Assembly (NCBI GenBank): GCA_900554875.1
Contig: USJA01000066.1
Coordinates: 1-6,021, forward strand
Direction: 5' to 3'
DNA length: 6,021 nucleotides
DNA from: an uncultured Clostridium sp.
GTDB taxonomy: Bacteria; Bacillota; Clostridia; TANB77; CAG-465
Shown here: positions 1 through 5,751 of the stretch, piece by piece
Numbering within the stretch: the first letter of the stretch is position 1
Layout: each line of letters begins with the position of its first letter
Position numbers and translations under genes: made by a program
Notes under the pieces: generated by a model
The model's database searches: none
What the model saw: only the letters and a program-made list of their open reading frames with translations
What the model was told of the DNA's origin: nothing

Positions 1-681
1 TATAACTTTGATAAACATTTAGATTATTTTAAAATATATAATGAAAAATATAAAAATAATTTGGATATTGTATATATAGAGATAAATGATTATATAAAAA
101 ATAAAGAAAATGTAATTTCAATGTTCAATAAAAAATCAAAAATATATCTTGTTCTTCCAAATGTAGGAGGCAAAAATACAGATAATTACATATTTAATAA
201 ATTACAAAAAGATATGAAAAATATAGACGGACTTGTAATTGGAAATATTGGATATATAGAACTTGCTTTGAAATTTAGGGAAAAATATGGCATAAGTTTG
301 ATTGCTGATTATTCACTTAATATAATTAATAGATATAGTGCTATATTCTATTATGAAAATGGATTTGATGTTATAACGCCATCAGTTGAAATGAAAGATG
401 AAGGTATGGATCAATTGAGCAAGTATGTAAATATAGAAGTAGTAAGCAATTACAAAACACTTATGACGTCAAGGTATTGTATACTTGGCTCGTATATAGA
501 TGATAGAAAAAAAGATTGTAAATGCTCTATGCCATGTCTTAAGCAAAAATACTATCTTGTAGATAGTCATAATCTAAGGTATAACATATTATGTAACAAT
601 TTAGATTGTATAATGAAACTTGTATCAAAATCAAAACTAAGAGTAGATTCAAATCATAGAAATAGACATACGATTATATAA
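1..681 (+). CDS. U32-family peptidase-like protein, C-terminal part (5' end outside window)
   Basis: The reading frame is open from base 1 to a TAA at 679-681, giving 226 residues with no start in view, so this is the C-terminal part of a larger protein. Visible signs of the U32 family are a barrel-like stretch (LVIGNIGYIELA, then LIADYSLNIIN, then GFDVITPSVEM), followed by a cysteine-rich tail: SRYCILGSY, CKCSMPC, YYLVD, and a final C-x4-C near the end. This order matches the C-terminal half of the long U32 proteins of Firmicutes. Despite the 'peptidase' name, studied U32 members (RlhA and TrhP in RNA hydroxylation, UbiU/UbiV in ubiquinone hydroxylation) act in hydroxylation, and several bind an iron-sulfur cluster through cysteines; the cysteines here could do the same (inference). 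The gene is followed directly by a hairpin terminator, so it is the last gene of its transcript. The exact subfamily and substrate cannot be told from this fragment. Confidence 0.8.
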   Translation, partial: YNFDKHLDYFKIYNEKYKNNLDIVYIEINDYIKNKENVISMFNKKSKIYLVLPNVGGKNTDNYIFNKLQKDMKNIDGLVIGNIGYIELALKFREKYGISLIADYSLNIINRYSAIFYYENGFDVITPSVEMKDEGMDQLSKYVNIEVVSNYKTLMTSRYCILGSYIDDRKKDCKCSMPCLKQKYYLVDSHNLRYNILCNNLDCIMKLVSKSKLRVDSNHRNRHTII

Positions 682-688
682 AAGGTAA

Positions 689-715
689 AACTGCTACAAA
701 TAAAATGTAGCAGTT
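689..715. terminator. Bidirectional intrinsic terminator between convergent genes
   Basis: A perfect 10-bp stem (AACTGCTACA at 689-698, TGTAGCAGTT at 706-715) closes a 7-nt A/T loop. On the + strand it is followed by a T-rich run ending the U32 transcript. On the - strand it is followed by TTTTACCTTTT, which serves the membrane-protein gene. The stop codon of that - strand gene (714-716) overlaps the foot of the stem. Confidence 0.88.
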
Positions 716-1082
716 ATTTTTTATTTATTAACATACTATCAATTATTCCATATATTGCTGCAGCAATAATGCTACTAGTAATTGAAATATAATATCCATC
801 CACAATAAACTGAGTTACATATATTATAATTGCTGCACTTGTAAAGCCAACTAATCCTCGACCAAGAGGGATGTCATGAATTCCCGTTATGATTGACATT
901 ATATAATCTAGTAATATTATTACTATTGCACTTACAATAAGTATCGGAAAAGATGAAAGATTAAAGTTTGGAGTAAAAAATACAGTAACGGCAAATATAG
1001 ATATTGATGTTAAAAGTCTAATTAGCATTTGTGATATTCTAAATGTATTAAAACCATTTTTGTAGTTTTCAATTTCTTCCAT
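714..1082 (-). CDS. Small four-helix membrane protein, YvlD / phage-holin-4_2-like
   Basis: A 122-residue integral membrane protein. Hydrophobic segments lie at about residues 19-36, 45-66, 75-94 and 99-117, after a short charged N-terminus (MEEIENYKNG). The pattern FFTPNF, a long helix ending in DY, a G-x2-x2-PLGRGLVGF-like loop, IIIYVTQFIVDGY and AAIYGIIDSML resembles the small proteins annotated as 'phage holin family' in Clostridia, related to Bacillus YvlD. These are chromosomal and not linked to phage; no lysin or phage gene is nearby, so a lysis role is unlikely. An in-frame ATG eight codons upstream (at 1106) exists, but the Shine-Dalgarno GGGAGGT lies between the two ATGs, six bases before the one at 1082, which decides the start. 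The gene is monocistronic and divergent from the DUF421-DUF4363 pair. Function is unknown. Confidence 0.72.
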   Translation of the reverse strand: MEEIENYKNGFNTFRISQMLIRLLTSISIFAVTVFFTPNFNLSSFPILIVSAIVIILLDYIMSIITGIHDIPLGRGLVGFTSAAIIIYVTQFIVDGYYISITSSIIAAAIYGIIDSMLINKK

Positions 1083-1088
1083 TTTTTT

Positions 1089-1095
1089 ACCTCCC
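1089..1095 (-). promoter_or_regulatory. Ribosome-binding site that sets the start of the holin-like gene
   Basis: GGGAGGT on the - strand with a 6-nt spacer to the ATG at 1082. It lies inside the longer open frame that begins at 1106, so the longer start would translate through its own best ribosome-binding site and is rejected. Confidence 0.85.
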
Positions 1096-1098
1096 AAA

Positions 1099-1121
1099 TT
1101 ATACAAATATTATTTGTATAA
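1099..1121. repeat. 23-bp inverted repeat in a divergent promoter gap (candidate operator)
   Basis: Perfect 10-bp arms TTATACAAAT and ATTTGTATAA are separated by ATT. The repeat occupies the middle of the 78-bp gap between the divergent holin-like gene and DUF421. It has no T-run in the right place on either strand, so it is not a terminator. It is followed by an A7T6 tract (1120-1132), which would bend DNA. Dyad symmetry and position suggest a binding site for a dimeric regulator; no regulator is encoded next to it, so this is inference. I could not place a convincing -35/-10 pair for either gene. Confidence 0.5.
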
Positions 1122-1160
1122 AAAAATTTTTTATGCAAAAAATAAATTTAGGTGATTTAA

Positions 1161-1805
1161 ATGTTAATTGTATTTTTGAGGGCTTTAATTTTATATGCCG
1201 TTGTATTTATTGTAATTAGGCTTATGGGAAAAAAAGAATTATCTAAGGTTCAGCCATTTGAGCTTGCAATAATAATTTTAATATCTGATCTTGCTTCATC
1301 TCCAATGTCATCCCGAGGTGTATCTATATTTGATGGAATTGTACCAATTATAACATTACTTGTTGCATATTTGATATTTACTCTTCTTGCACATTCGAGT
1401 AATAAAGTAGAGGATTTTGTATGTGGAAAAATTGTTCCAATTATTCGTGATGGAAAAATAATAGAGGAAAATTTAAATAAACATAAATATACTATTGAAG
1501 ATTTAATGTCACAGTTAAGAGAACATGATGTATTCAAAATACAAGATGTAAAATTTGCAATGATCGAAAATAATGGTAATTTAAGTGTTATTAAAAATTC
1601 TGATGAATTTAATGCAATTCCTTTAAACGTTATAGAAGATGGAAATTATGCTAAAGAAAATTTGGAAATGCTTAAAATGAAAGAAAAAGATGTTGATAAA
1701 CTATTAAAGAAAAATAAAATTAAAATTGAGGATGTTCTTGTAGCTACAATGGATGAAGATTCTAATTTTATATATCAGCTTAAAAATGAGGTGAAGAAAA
1801 AATGA
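1161..1805 (+). CDS. DUF421 / YetF-family membrane protein
   Basis: A 214-residue protein. The N-terminal third is membrane-embedded, with hydrophobic segments at about 3-21, 33-45 and 57-77. The C-terminal two-thirds are soluble and probably cytoplasmic. Family marks are MGKKELSKVQPFELAIII at 22-39 and the DLASSPMS loop after it, then PIIRDGKIIEENL, then DLMSQLREHDVF followed by DVKFAMIENNGNLSVI (about 114-144), which is the core of the YetF domain; a second, more degenerate copy ends in LVATMDEDSNFIYQL. Length fits the family, which is usually 200-240 residues. The start has AGGTGA five bases upstream. It is translationally coupled to a DUF4363 gene. In Bacillus, relatives (YetF, YdfS, 2Duf) affect the properties of the spore inner membrane. 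Whether this one does is unknown; no sporulation promoter motif could be seen. Confidence 0.9.
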   Translation: MLIVFLRALILYAVVFIVIRLMGKKELSKVQPFELAIIILISDLASSPMSSRGVSIFDGIVPIITLLVAYLIFTLLAHSSNKVEDFVCGKIVPIIRDGKIIEENLNKHKYTIEDLMSQLREHDVFKIQDVKFAMIENNGNLSVIKNSDEFNAIPLNVIEDGNYAKENLEMLKMKEKDVDKLLKKNKIKIEDVLVATMDEDSNFIYQLKNEVKKK

Positions 1806-2182
1806 AACAATGGATAATTTTAATTGTATGCGTAATTTTACTTCTTTTAACTGGAATGTGGCAAATATGTTATTTAGAAAAAACAGCTAGATATACATTA
1901 TCTGATATAGAATATGTAAAAAATTCTGCTATAAATGAAAATTTTGACATGGCTAAAGAGGGAATAGAAAATGTTGAAAAAACTTGGAATAGTGTTAAAA
2001 CAGTTTGGCATATGTTTGTAGACAGCAATGAGGTAGATAAGGTTGAAGAACATATAACGCAAATTAAGTCATATATTGATGAAGAAGATAAGGAAGAGGT
2101 TATAGTTAATGCAAATGAATTAAATAGAGTTTTAAATTATATTGTAAAAAAACAGCAAGTAAAAATTGGAAATATATTATAA
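1802..2182 (+). CDS. DUF4363-family single-pass membrane-anchored protein
   Basis: A 126-residue protein with one N-terminal hydrophobic segment (about residues 4-22) acting as signal anchor. The rest is a charged, largely helical domain predicted to face outward. Family marks are a pair of Trp-containing motifs (VEKTWNSVKTVWHMFVDSNEVD, given here as positions 58-79 with W62 and W69), acidic helices after that, and a C-terminal KIGNIL. The start ATG overlaps the stop TGA of the DUF421 gene (ATGA), with GAGGTGA seven bases upstream inside the DUF421 coding end, so the two are translationally coupled. This pairing with DUF421 recurs in Clostridia as far as I recall, which suggests the two proteins work together at the membrane. 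Biochemical role unknown. Confidence 0.83.
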   Translation: MKQWIILIVCVILLLLTGMWQICYLEKTARYTLSDIEYVKNSAINENFDMAKEGIENVEKTWNSVKTVWHMFVDSNEVDKVEEHITQIKSYIDEEDKEEVIVNANELNRVLNYIVKKQQVKIGNIL

Positions 2183-2189
2183 TATTAAA

Positions 2190-2216
2190 AACTCCGAAAA
2201 TTATTTTTTCGGAGTT
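2190..2216. terminator. Bidirectional intrinsic terminator overlapping the dapA 3' end
   Basis: A perfect 11-bp stem (AACTCCGAAAA at 2190-2200, TTTTCGGAGTT at 2206-2216) has a 5-nt loop. On the + strand it is followed by CTTTTTT; on the - strand by TTTTAATATT. It ends the DUF421-DUF4363 transcript and the dapA transcript. The dapA stop codon (2201-2203) sits in the loop and the last dapA sense codons form one arm. Confidence 0.92.
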
Positions 2217-3079
2217 CTTTTTAATAAATTATTTAATTTTTCATAATTATTAATATTAATATCTCCAAGAGGAAGTCTACACTTTCCAACATTATATTCC
2301 ATAATGTTCATAGCACTTTTAATCGGAACGGGATTTACCTCACAAAATAATAAATTCATAAGATTTAAATTATTAAAATGAATTTTTTTCGCTTCTTTAA
2401 AATTGTTATTCAAGCAAAATTTACATAAGTTATGCATTTGGCTAGGATATATATTGGCAATTACAGAAATAACGCCCTTTCCTCCAAGACTTAGAATTGG
2501 TAACGTCAAATCATCGTTTCCAGAATATATGTAAAAATCATTAGGAAGTTGTAATAATTCTTTAGATACTCTTGATAAATCAGAGCAGGCTTCTTTTAGT
2601 GCACAAATATTTTTCAATTTTGATAATTTAATTAGAACATCTATATTTATATTAACGCATGTACGAGATGGTACATTGTATAGAATTATAGGAATATTTA
2701 CATTGTCATTTATCTCTTTATAATGTAAATATATTCCATCATCTGTGCATTTGTTATAATATGGAGTTACAACTAGAAGGCCATCAGCACCAAGTTCCTG
2801 GGCAATTACGGACTTCTTTACAGCAACACTAGTATTATTTGAACCACTCCCTACAATAACAGGAATTTTTTTATTTACTTCTTTTACAGTAAAACTTACA
2901 ATTTCTTTAAACTCATCAATAGATAGAGTAGCTGACTCACCTGTTGTTCCACATAATATAATTGCATCAGTATTATTTTCTAAATGAAAATGTATTAACT
3001 CTTTAAGTTTATCATAATTAATACTTAAATCTTCATTAAATGGTGTAACTAGAGCTACACCTGAACCTTCAAATAACAT
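2201..3079 (-). CDS. dapA: 4-hydroxy-tetrahydrodipicolinate synthase
   Basis: Condenses pyruvate with L-aspartate semialdehyde to 4-hydroxy-tetrahydrodipicolinate, the first committed step of the diaminopimelate/lysine branch (peptidoglycan, lysine, and dipicolinate in spore formers). It is a cytoplasmic (beta/alpha)8 enzyme. Of 292 residues, the usual length, the visible active-site parts are GTTGE at 44-48 (the Thr-Thr pair of the proton relay), TPYYNK at 105-110, YNVPSRT at 134-140 (Tyr134, and Arg139 that binds the semialdehyde carboxylate), and Schiff-base Lys162 in LKEA. SGNDD (186-190), GGKGVISV (199-206) and NPVPIKSAM near the C-terminus also fit. Two usually conserved positions are cysteines here: NKC at 109-111 (normally NKP) and SRTC at 138-141 (normally SRTG). 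The start has AAAGGTGG seven bases upstream. The gene stands alone, without other lysine genes. No lysine riboswitch fits in the 80-bp leader gap. Confidence 0.95.
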   Translation of the reverse strand: MLFEGSGVALVTPFNEDLSINYDKLKELIHFHLENNTDAIILCGTTGESATLSIDEFKEIVSFTVKEVNKKIPVIVGSGSNNTSVAVKKSVIAQELGADGLLVVTPYYNKCTDDGIYLHYKEINDNVNIPIILYNVPSRTCVNINIDVLIKLSKLKNICALKEACSDLSRVSKELLQLPNDFYIYSGNDDLTLPILSLGGKGVISVIANIYPSQMHNLCKFCLNNNFKEAKKIHFNNLNLMNLLFCEVNPVPIKSAMNIMEYNVGKCRLPLGDININNYEKLNNLLKRTPKK

Positions 3080-3096
3080 ATAATTACCACCTTTTT

Positions 3097-3136
3097 TATA
3101 TTTTATTATATTAAATTATATTAAAATATATTAAAA
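3097..3136. repeat. Four tandem 10-bp A/T-rich units upstream of dapA
   Basis: Three near-identical units, TATATTAAAT (3107-3116) and TATATTAAAA twice (3117-3136), are preceded by a degenerate one (3097-3106, seven of ten matching). On the - strand they produce two overlapping-phase TATAAT boxes (3105-3110 and 3115-3120) that could serve as alternative -10 elements for dapA, though no good -35 stands at the right distance. The ten-base period matches one helical turn. Confidence 0.6.
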
Positions 3137-3139
3137 AAA

Positions 3140-3159
3140 TTCCGGAAATAAATCCGGAA
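3140..3159 (-). terminator. Intrinsic terminator of the serS-ysxC operon
   Basis: A 7-bp stem TTCCGGA/TCCGGAA with a 6-nt loop is followed on the - strand by seven or more T residues. It begins directly after the ysxC stop codon (3160-3162). There is no matching T-run on the + strand, so it acts for leftward transcription only. It separates the operon from dapA, though some read-through would feed dapA. Confidence 0.88.
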
Positions 3160-3735
3160 CTAACGTATATTTTCAAGTATTACATTTTCAATAATATCTA
3201 AGTTTAGTTTATTTGAACTTGAGAAAGGAATAATATTTTCTTTAGCAAATAATACTTTAGTTATAACTTGCATATTTTCTTTTTGTTTTGTTGTACCAAT
3301 TTTATCTGCTTTTGTAGCAATTATAGTAAAGGGGATATTCTTGCTTGTTAACCAATCATACATTATTCTATCATTTTCAGTAGGTTTATGGCGAATGTCT
3401 ACAAGAAATAGTATGTGTGAAATATTTTCATTTTTTTCAATATAGTGGTTAATTAATTTTGATGTGTTTAACTTTTCTACCTTAGTCATGTTTGAATATC
3501 CATATCCAGGTAAATCTACGATATAAAATTCATTATTTACATCATAATAATTAATAGATTTTGTTTTTCCAGGAGTATTGCCAACCTTTGCTAAATGTTT
3601 TTGATTTGCTAAACTATTTATAAATGATGATTTGCCAACGTTTGATTTGCCAACAAGAACAATTTGTTTTTTTTCTGTTTCTAAAAGTTGTGCTATATTA
3701 AAAGCAGATGTTTTAAATTTCATATTTTTTAACAT
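3160..3735 (-). CDS. ysxC: Ribosome-biogenesis GTP-binding protein YsxC/YihA (EngB)
   Basis: A small TRAFAC-class GTPase needed for assembly of the large ribosomal subunit. Of 191 residues, near the family's usual 195-200, all GTP-binding motifs are visible: G1 GKSNVGKSS at 29-37, the G2 threonine in TPGKTKSINYY (54-64), G3 DLPG at 74-77 within the YsxC-type VDLPGYGYS, G4 TKAD at 141-144 and G5 SSS at 172-174. DIRHKPTENDRIMYDWL (113-129) is the family's typical middle segment. Two in-frame ATGs lie close together; AGAGG sits eight bases before the first, which is preferred. The ATG overlaps the serS stop by one base (TAATG), so the two are coupled. In other Firmicutes ysxC usually follows lon or clpX; a serS partner is unusual but fits a translation theme. 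Confidence 0.95.
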   Translation of the reverse strand: MLKNMKFKTSAFNIAQLLETEKKQIVLVGKSNVGKSSFINSLANQKHLAKVGNTPGKTKSINYYDVNNEFYIVDLPGYGYSNMTKVEKLNTSKLINHYIEKNENISHILFLVDIRHKPTENDRIMYDWLTSKNIPFTIIATKADKIGTTKQKENMQVITKVLFAKENIIPFSSSNKLNLDIIENVILENIR

Positions 3736-5027
3736 TATTTTTTCCTCTTTATTTCAATTTTTTCTTTACCACCCATATACTTTCTTAAAACTTCAGGAAT
3801 TGTAACAGAACCATCTTCATTATAGTTATTTTCAACTAAAGCAATTAACATACGAGGTGGGGCAACAACAGTATTATTAAGTGTATGTGCATAGTAGTTT
3901 TTCTCTTCACCTTTTATTTTAATACCAAGACGTCTACTTTGAGCATCTGTAAGATTTGAACAACTACCTACTTCAAAATATTTCTTTTGTCTTGGACTCC
4001 ATGCCTCAACATCAACACTTTTTGCTTTAAGGTCTGCTAAGTCACCACTGCAACATTCAAGTGTACGAACAGGAATATCCATACTTCTAAATAATTCAAC
4101 AGTATATGACCACATTTTGTCATACCATTTGTAACTATCTTCAGGTTCACATACAACAATCATTTCTTGCTTTTCAAATTGATGAATTCTGTATACACCA
4201 CGCTCTTCAATACCATGTGCACCTTTTTCTTTTCTAAAACATGGGGAATATGATGTCATAGTATATGGAAGGTTTTCCTTTTTTAGAGTTTGCCCTTTAA
4301 ATTTACCAATCATAGAGTGCTCGCTTGTACCAATTAAATACAAATCTTCACCCTCAATTTTGTACATCATTGCATCCATTTCTTCAAAACTCATAACACC
4401 GTCTACAACATCACTACGTATCATGTATGGAGGAATACAATATGTAAATCCTTTATCAATCATGAAATCTCTAGCATAAGATAAAACAGCAGAATGTAGT
4501 CTTGCTATATCACCCATTAAGTAATAAAAGCCATTTCCAGCAACTCTTCTTGCTGAATCAAGATCAAGACCATTCAAAGCTTCCATAATTTCAGCATGAT
4601 AAGGAATTTCATAATCTGGTATTACAGGCTCACCATATTTTTTTACTTCAACATTTTTAGAATCATCTTCACCTATAGGGACAGACTCATGCATAATATT
4701 TGGAATTTTATACATAATTTCTTTAATTTTATTTTGCATATCTTTATCTAATTTTTCATTATTTTCAAGCTCAATATTTACAGAAGATACTTCTTCTTTT
4801 ATTTTCATAGCTTCATCTTTATTTCCTGATTTCATTAGACTACCAATTTTAGCACTTAATGTTTTTCTTTTATTTCTAAGTTCATCACCTTTTTTCATTA
4901 TTTCTCTATGTTCTTTATCCGAAGAAATAACTTCATCAACTAGAGGTAGTTTTTTATCTTGAAATTTCTTTTTTATATTTTCCTTTACAATATCTGGATT
5001 TTCTCTTAAAAATTTTATATCTATCAT
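3735..5027 (-). CDS. serS: Seryl-tRNA synthetase, divergent clostridial type
   Basis: Charges tRNA-Ser (and tRNA-Sec where present) with serine in the cytoplasm. Of 430 residues, the usual length, the N-terminal domain (MIDIKFLRENPDIVKENI, then a charged coiled coil at about 30-105) is the long helical arm that holds the tRNA variable arm. The class II catalytic domain follows: the TxE serine-binding loop as TSE at 234-236, motif 2 as CFRKE (263-267) through HQFEKQEM (282-289), SCSN at 355-358, and motif 3 as HTLNN through PPRMLIALVEN (381-400), with DGSVTIPEVL and a KYMGG tail. Many signature residues differ from the common bacterial form: KGAHGIEERG replaces the usual EAGSAGRDTRG-like loop and NNTVVAPPR replaces NGSGLAVGR. 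This variant occurs in several gut Clostridia as far as I recall. The start has AGGAGTG seven bases upstream. No T-box fits in the short leader. Confidence 0.95.
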   Translation of the reverse strand: MIDIKFLRENPDIVKENIKKKFQDKKLPLVDEVISSDKEHREIMKKGDELRNKRKTLSAKIGSLMKSGNKDEAMKIKEEVSSVNIELENNEKLDKDMQNKIKEIMYKIPNIMHESVPIGEDDSKNVEVKKYGEPVIPDYEIPYHAEIMEALNGLDLDSARRVAGNGFYYLMGDIARLHSAVLSYARDFMIDKGFTYCIPPYMIRSDVVDGVMSFEEMDAMMYKIEGEDLYLIGTSEHSMIGKFKGQTLKKENLPYTMTSYSPCFRKEKGAHGIEERGVYRIHQFEKQEMIVVCEPEDSYKWYDKMWSYTVELFRSMDIPVRTLECCSGDLADLKAKSVDVEAWSPRQKKYFEVGSCSNLTDAQSRRLGIKIKGEEKNYYAHTLNNTVVAPPRMLIALVENNYNEDGSVTIPEVLRKYMGGKEKIEIKRKK

Positions 5028-5056
5028 ACAGTTTCACTCCTAACAATTTCTATCTA

Positions 5057-5085
5057 ATTATATTACATATGTAGCATAATTTCAA
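5057..5085 (-). promoter_or_regulatory. Sigma-A promoter of serS-ysxC
   Basis: On the - strand, TTGAAA (5080-5085) and a perfect TATAAT (5057-5062) are separated by 17 bp. This predicts a transcript start near 5050 and a leader of about 22 nt, just long enough for the AGGAGTG ribosome-binding site at 5035-5041. The spacer contains the palindrome TACATATGTA (5064-5073). The short leader leaves no room for a T-box or other riboswitch. Confidence 0.85.
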
Positions 5086-5127
5086 GTTTTTTAGACTTTA
5101 GCTAATTTATTTTTTACAATAACAAGA

Positions 5128-5153
5128 AAAAAGCACCAAAATTGGCACTTTTT
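5128..5153 (-). terminator. Strand-specific intrinsic terminator of the DUF4364 gene
   Basis: On the - strand, AAAAAGTGCCA pairs with TGGTGCTTTTT around a 4-nt loop, using two G-U pairs, and is followed by T residues. On the + strand the same positions become A-C mismatches, so the hairpin works only leftward. It isolates DUF4364 from the serS promoter that begins about 40 bp downstream. Confidence 0.8.
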
Positions 5154-5182
5154 ATTTAAATATATGTTTAAATAATTTTAAT

Positions 5183-5710
5183 TTATTCCTCTTTAGTCAT
5201 CATCTCAAGTAATGTAGTGTATATTTTTTCAGAATTGTTTGCCCAATTTTTAGAGATGTTTTTAGCTTGCTCTTTATCACCAGCATACATTGTTATGTTT
5301 ATAAGTTCATCATTTCCATCTTTAATATAACAAGATACTTTAAATTCACCATCTTTAATAGGAATAATATTAGTATCAATTGCATATTCTGTTTTAACTT
5401 CTACCATATTTTTGTTTACCATTTTTTTTAAGTTGTATAAGTTAACACCAGGTATCAATTCAAGAAGTTCTCTTAGTGTAATAACTCCCTCTTTAGTAGG
5501 AGAGTATAATACATTATTTTCTTCATGTATTTCTTTTATATATCCATTTGATTTTAGGTCTTCAAGATAAATACAAATATCAAAATATGTTATATCTTCA
5601 AATTCTTCACAAAATTTAGCAATTTGATCTGTTGTAAGTGGCATACTAGAGTTATCAAGTATGTATAAAATTACAATTTTGTTATCAAATAATTCTAATT
5701 TGTTTGACAA
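5183..5710 (-). CDS. DUF4364-family protein (winged-helix-like), TTG start
   Basis: A 175-residue soluble protein. The N-terminal part (NKIVILYILDNSSMPLTTDQI, then a Y-F-D/LEDLKSNGYIKE segment, then LYSPTKEGVITLRELLELIP; about residues 10-87) has the layout of a winged-helix DNA-binding domain, and together with the IPGVNLYNL continuation matches DUF4364 of Clostridia. The C-terminal part (105-155) is a mixed beta region of unknown role. A GTG at 5717-5719 opens the frame, but it lies inside the Shine-Dalgarno AAGGTGA; the TTG at 5708-5710, five bases after that sequence, is the likely start, giving MSNKLELF. The gene is monocistronic with its own terminator, and divergent from the cmk-like gene. 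A regulatory role is possible from the fold, but no target is known. Confidence 0.82.
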   Translation of the reverse strand: MSNKLELFDNKIVILYILDNSSMPLTTDQIAKFCEEFEDITYFDICIYLEDLKSNGYIKEIHEENNVLYSPTKEGVITLRELLELIPGVNLYNLKKMVNKNMVEVKTEYAIDTNIIPIKDGEFKVSCYIKDGNDELINITMYAGDKEQAKNISKNWANNSEKIYTTLLEMMTKEE

Positions 5711-5715
5711 TTTAA

Positions 5716-5722
5716 TCACCTT
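5716..5722 (-). promoter_or_regulatory. Ribosome-binding site that decides a TTG start
   Basis: AAGGTGA on the - strand, five bases before TTG at 5708-5710. It contains the GTG that would otherwise look like the start. The same AGGTGATT-type arrangement with a 5-nt spacer precedes the DUF421 start, which supports the TTG reading. Confidence 0.75.
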
Positions 5723-5730
5723 TTTTCTAT

Positions 5731-5749
5731 ATTTTGTACTTTACAAAAT
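5731..5749. repeat. 19-bp inverted repeat upstream of DUF4364 (candidate operator)
   Basis: Perfect 8-bp arms ATTTTGTA and TACAAAAT are separated by CTT. It lies 21-39 bases upstream of the DUF4364 TTG start, where it would overlap or follow the transcript start. No T-run follows on either strand, so it is not a terminator. Possible binding site for a dimeric regulator, perhaps DUF4364 itself (inference). Confidence 0.45.
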
Positions 5750-5751
5750 TA

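Noticed and set aside
1098..1103. TATAAT on the - strand as the -10 box of the holin-like gene
   Set aside because: It would start transcription inside the ribosome-binding site, and no -35 or extended -10 element accompanies it.
714..1106. Holin-like gene as evidence of a prophage
   Set aside because: No lysin, structural, integrase or attachment sequences are nearby, and this family is commonly chromosomal in Clostridia; the 'holin' label is a family name only.
1250..1537. Open frame of 95 codons on the - strand
   Set aside because: It lies wholly inside the well-supported DUF421 gene on the opposite strand, has no ribosome-binding site and no recognisable protein features.
3080..3159. 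Lysine riboswitch in front of dapA
   Set aside because: The 80-bp gap is filled by the A/T repeat and the ysxC terminator; the roughly 170-nt conserved lysine element cannot fit.
5028..5127. T-box riboswitch upstream of serS, as is common in Firmicutes
   Set aside because: The promoter leaves a leader of only about 22 nt, no T-box consensus (GGTGGNACCGCG-like) is visible, and the hairpin further upstream belongs to the DUF4364 gene.
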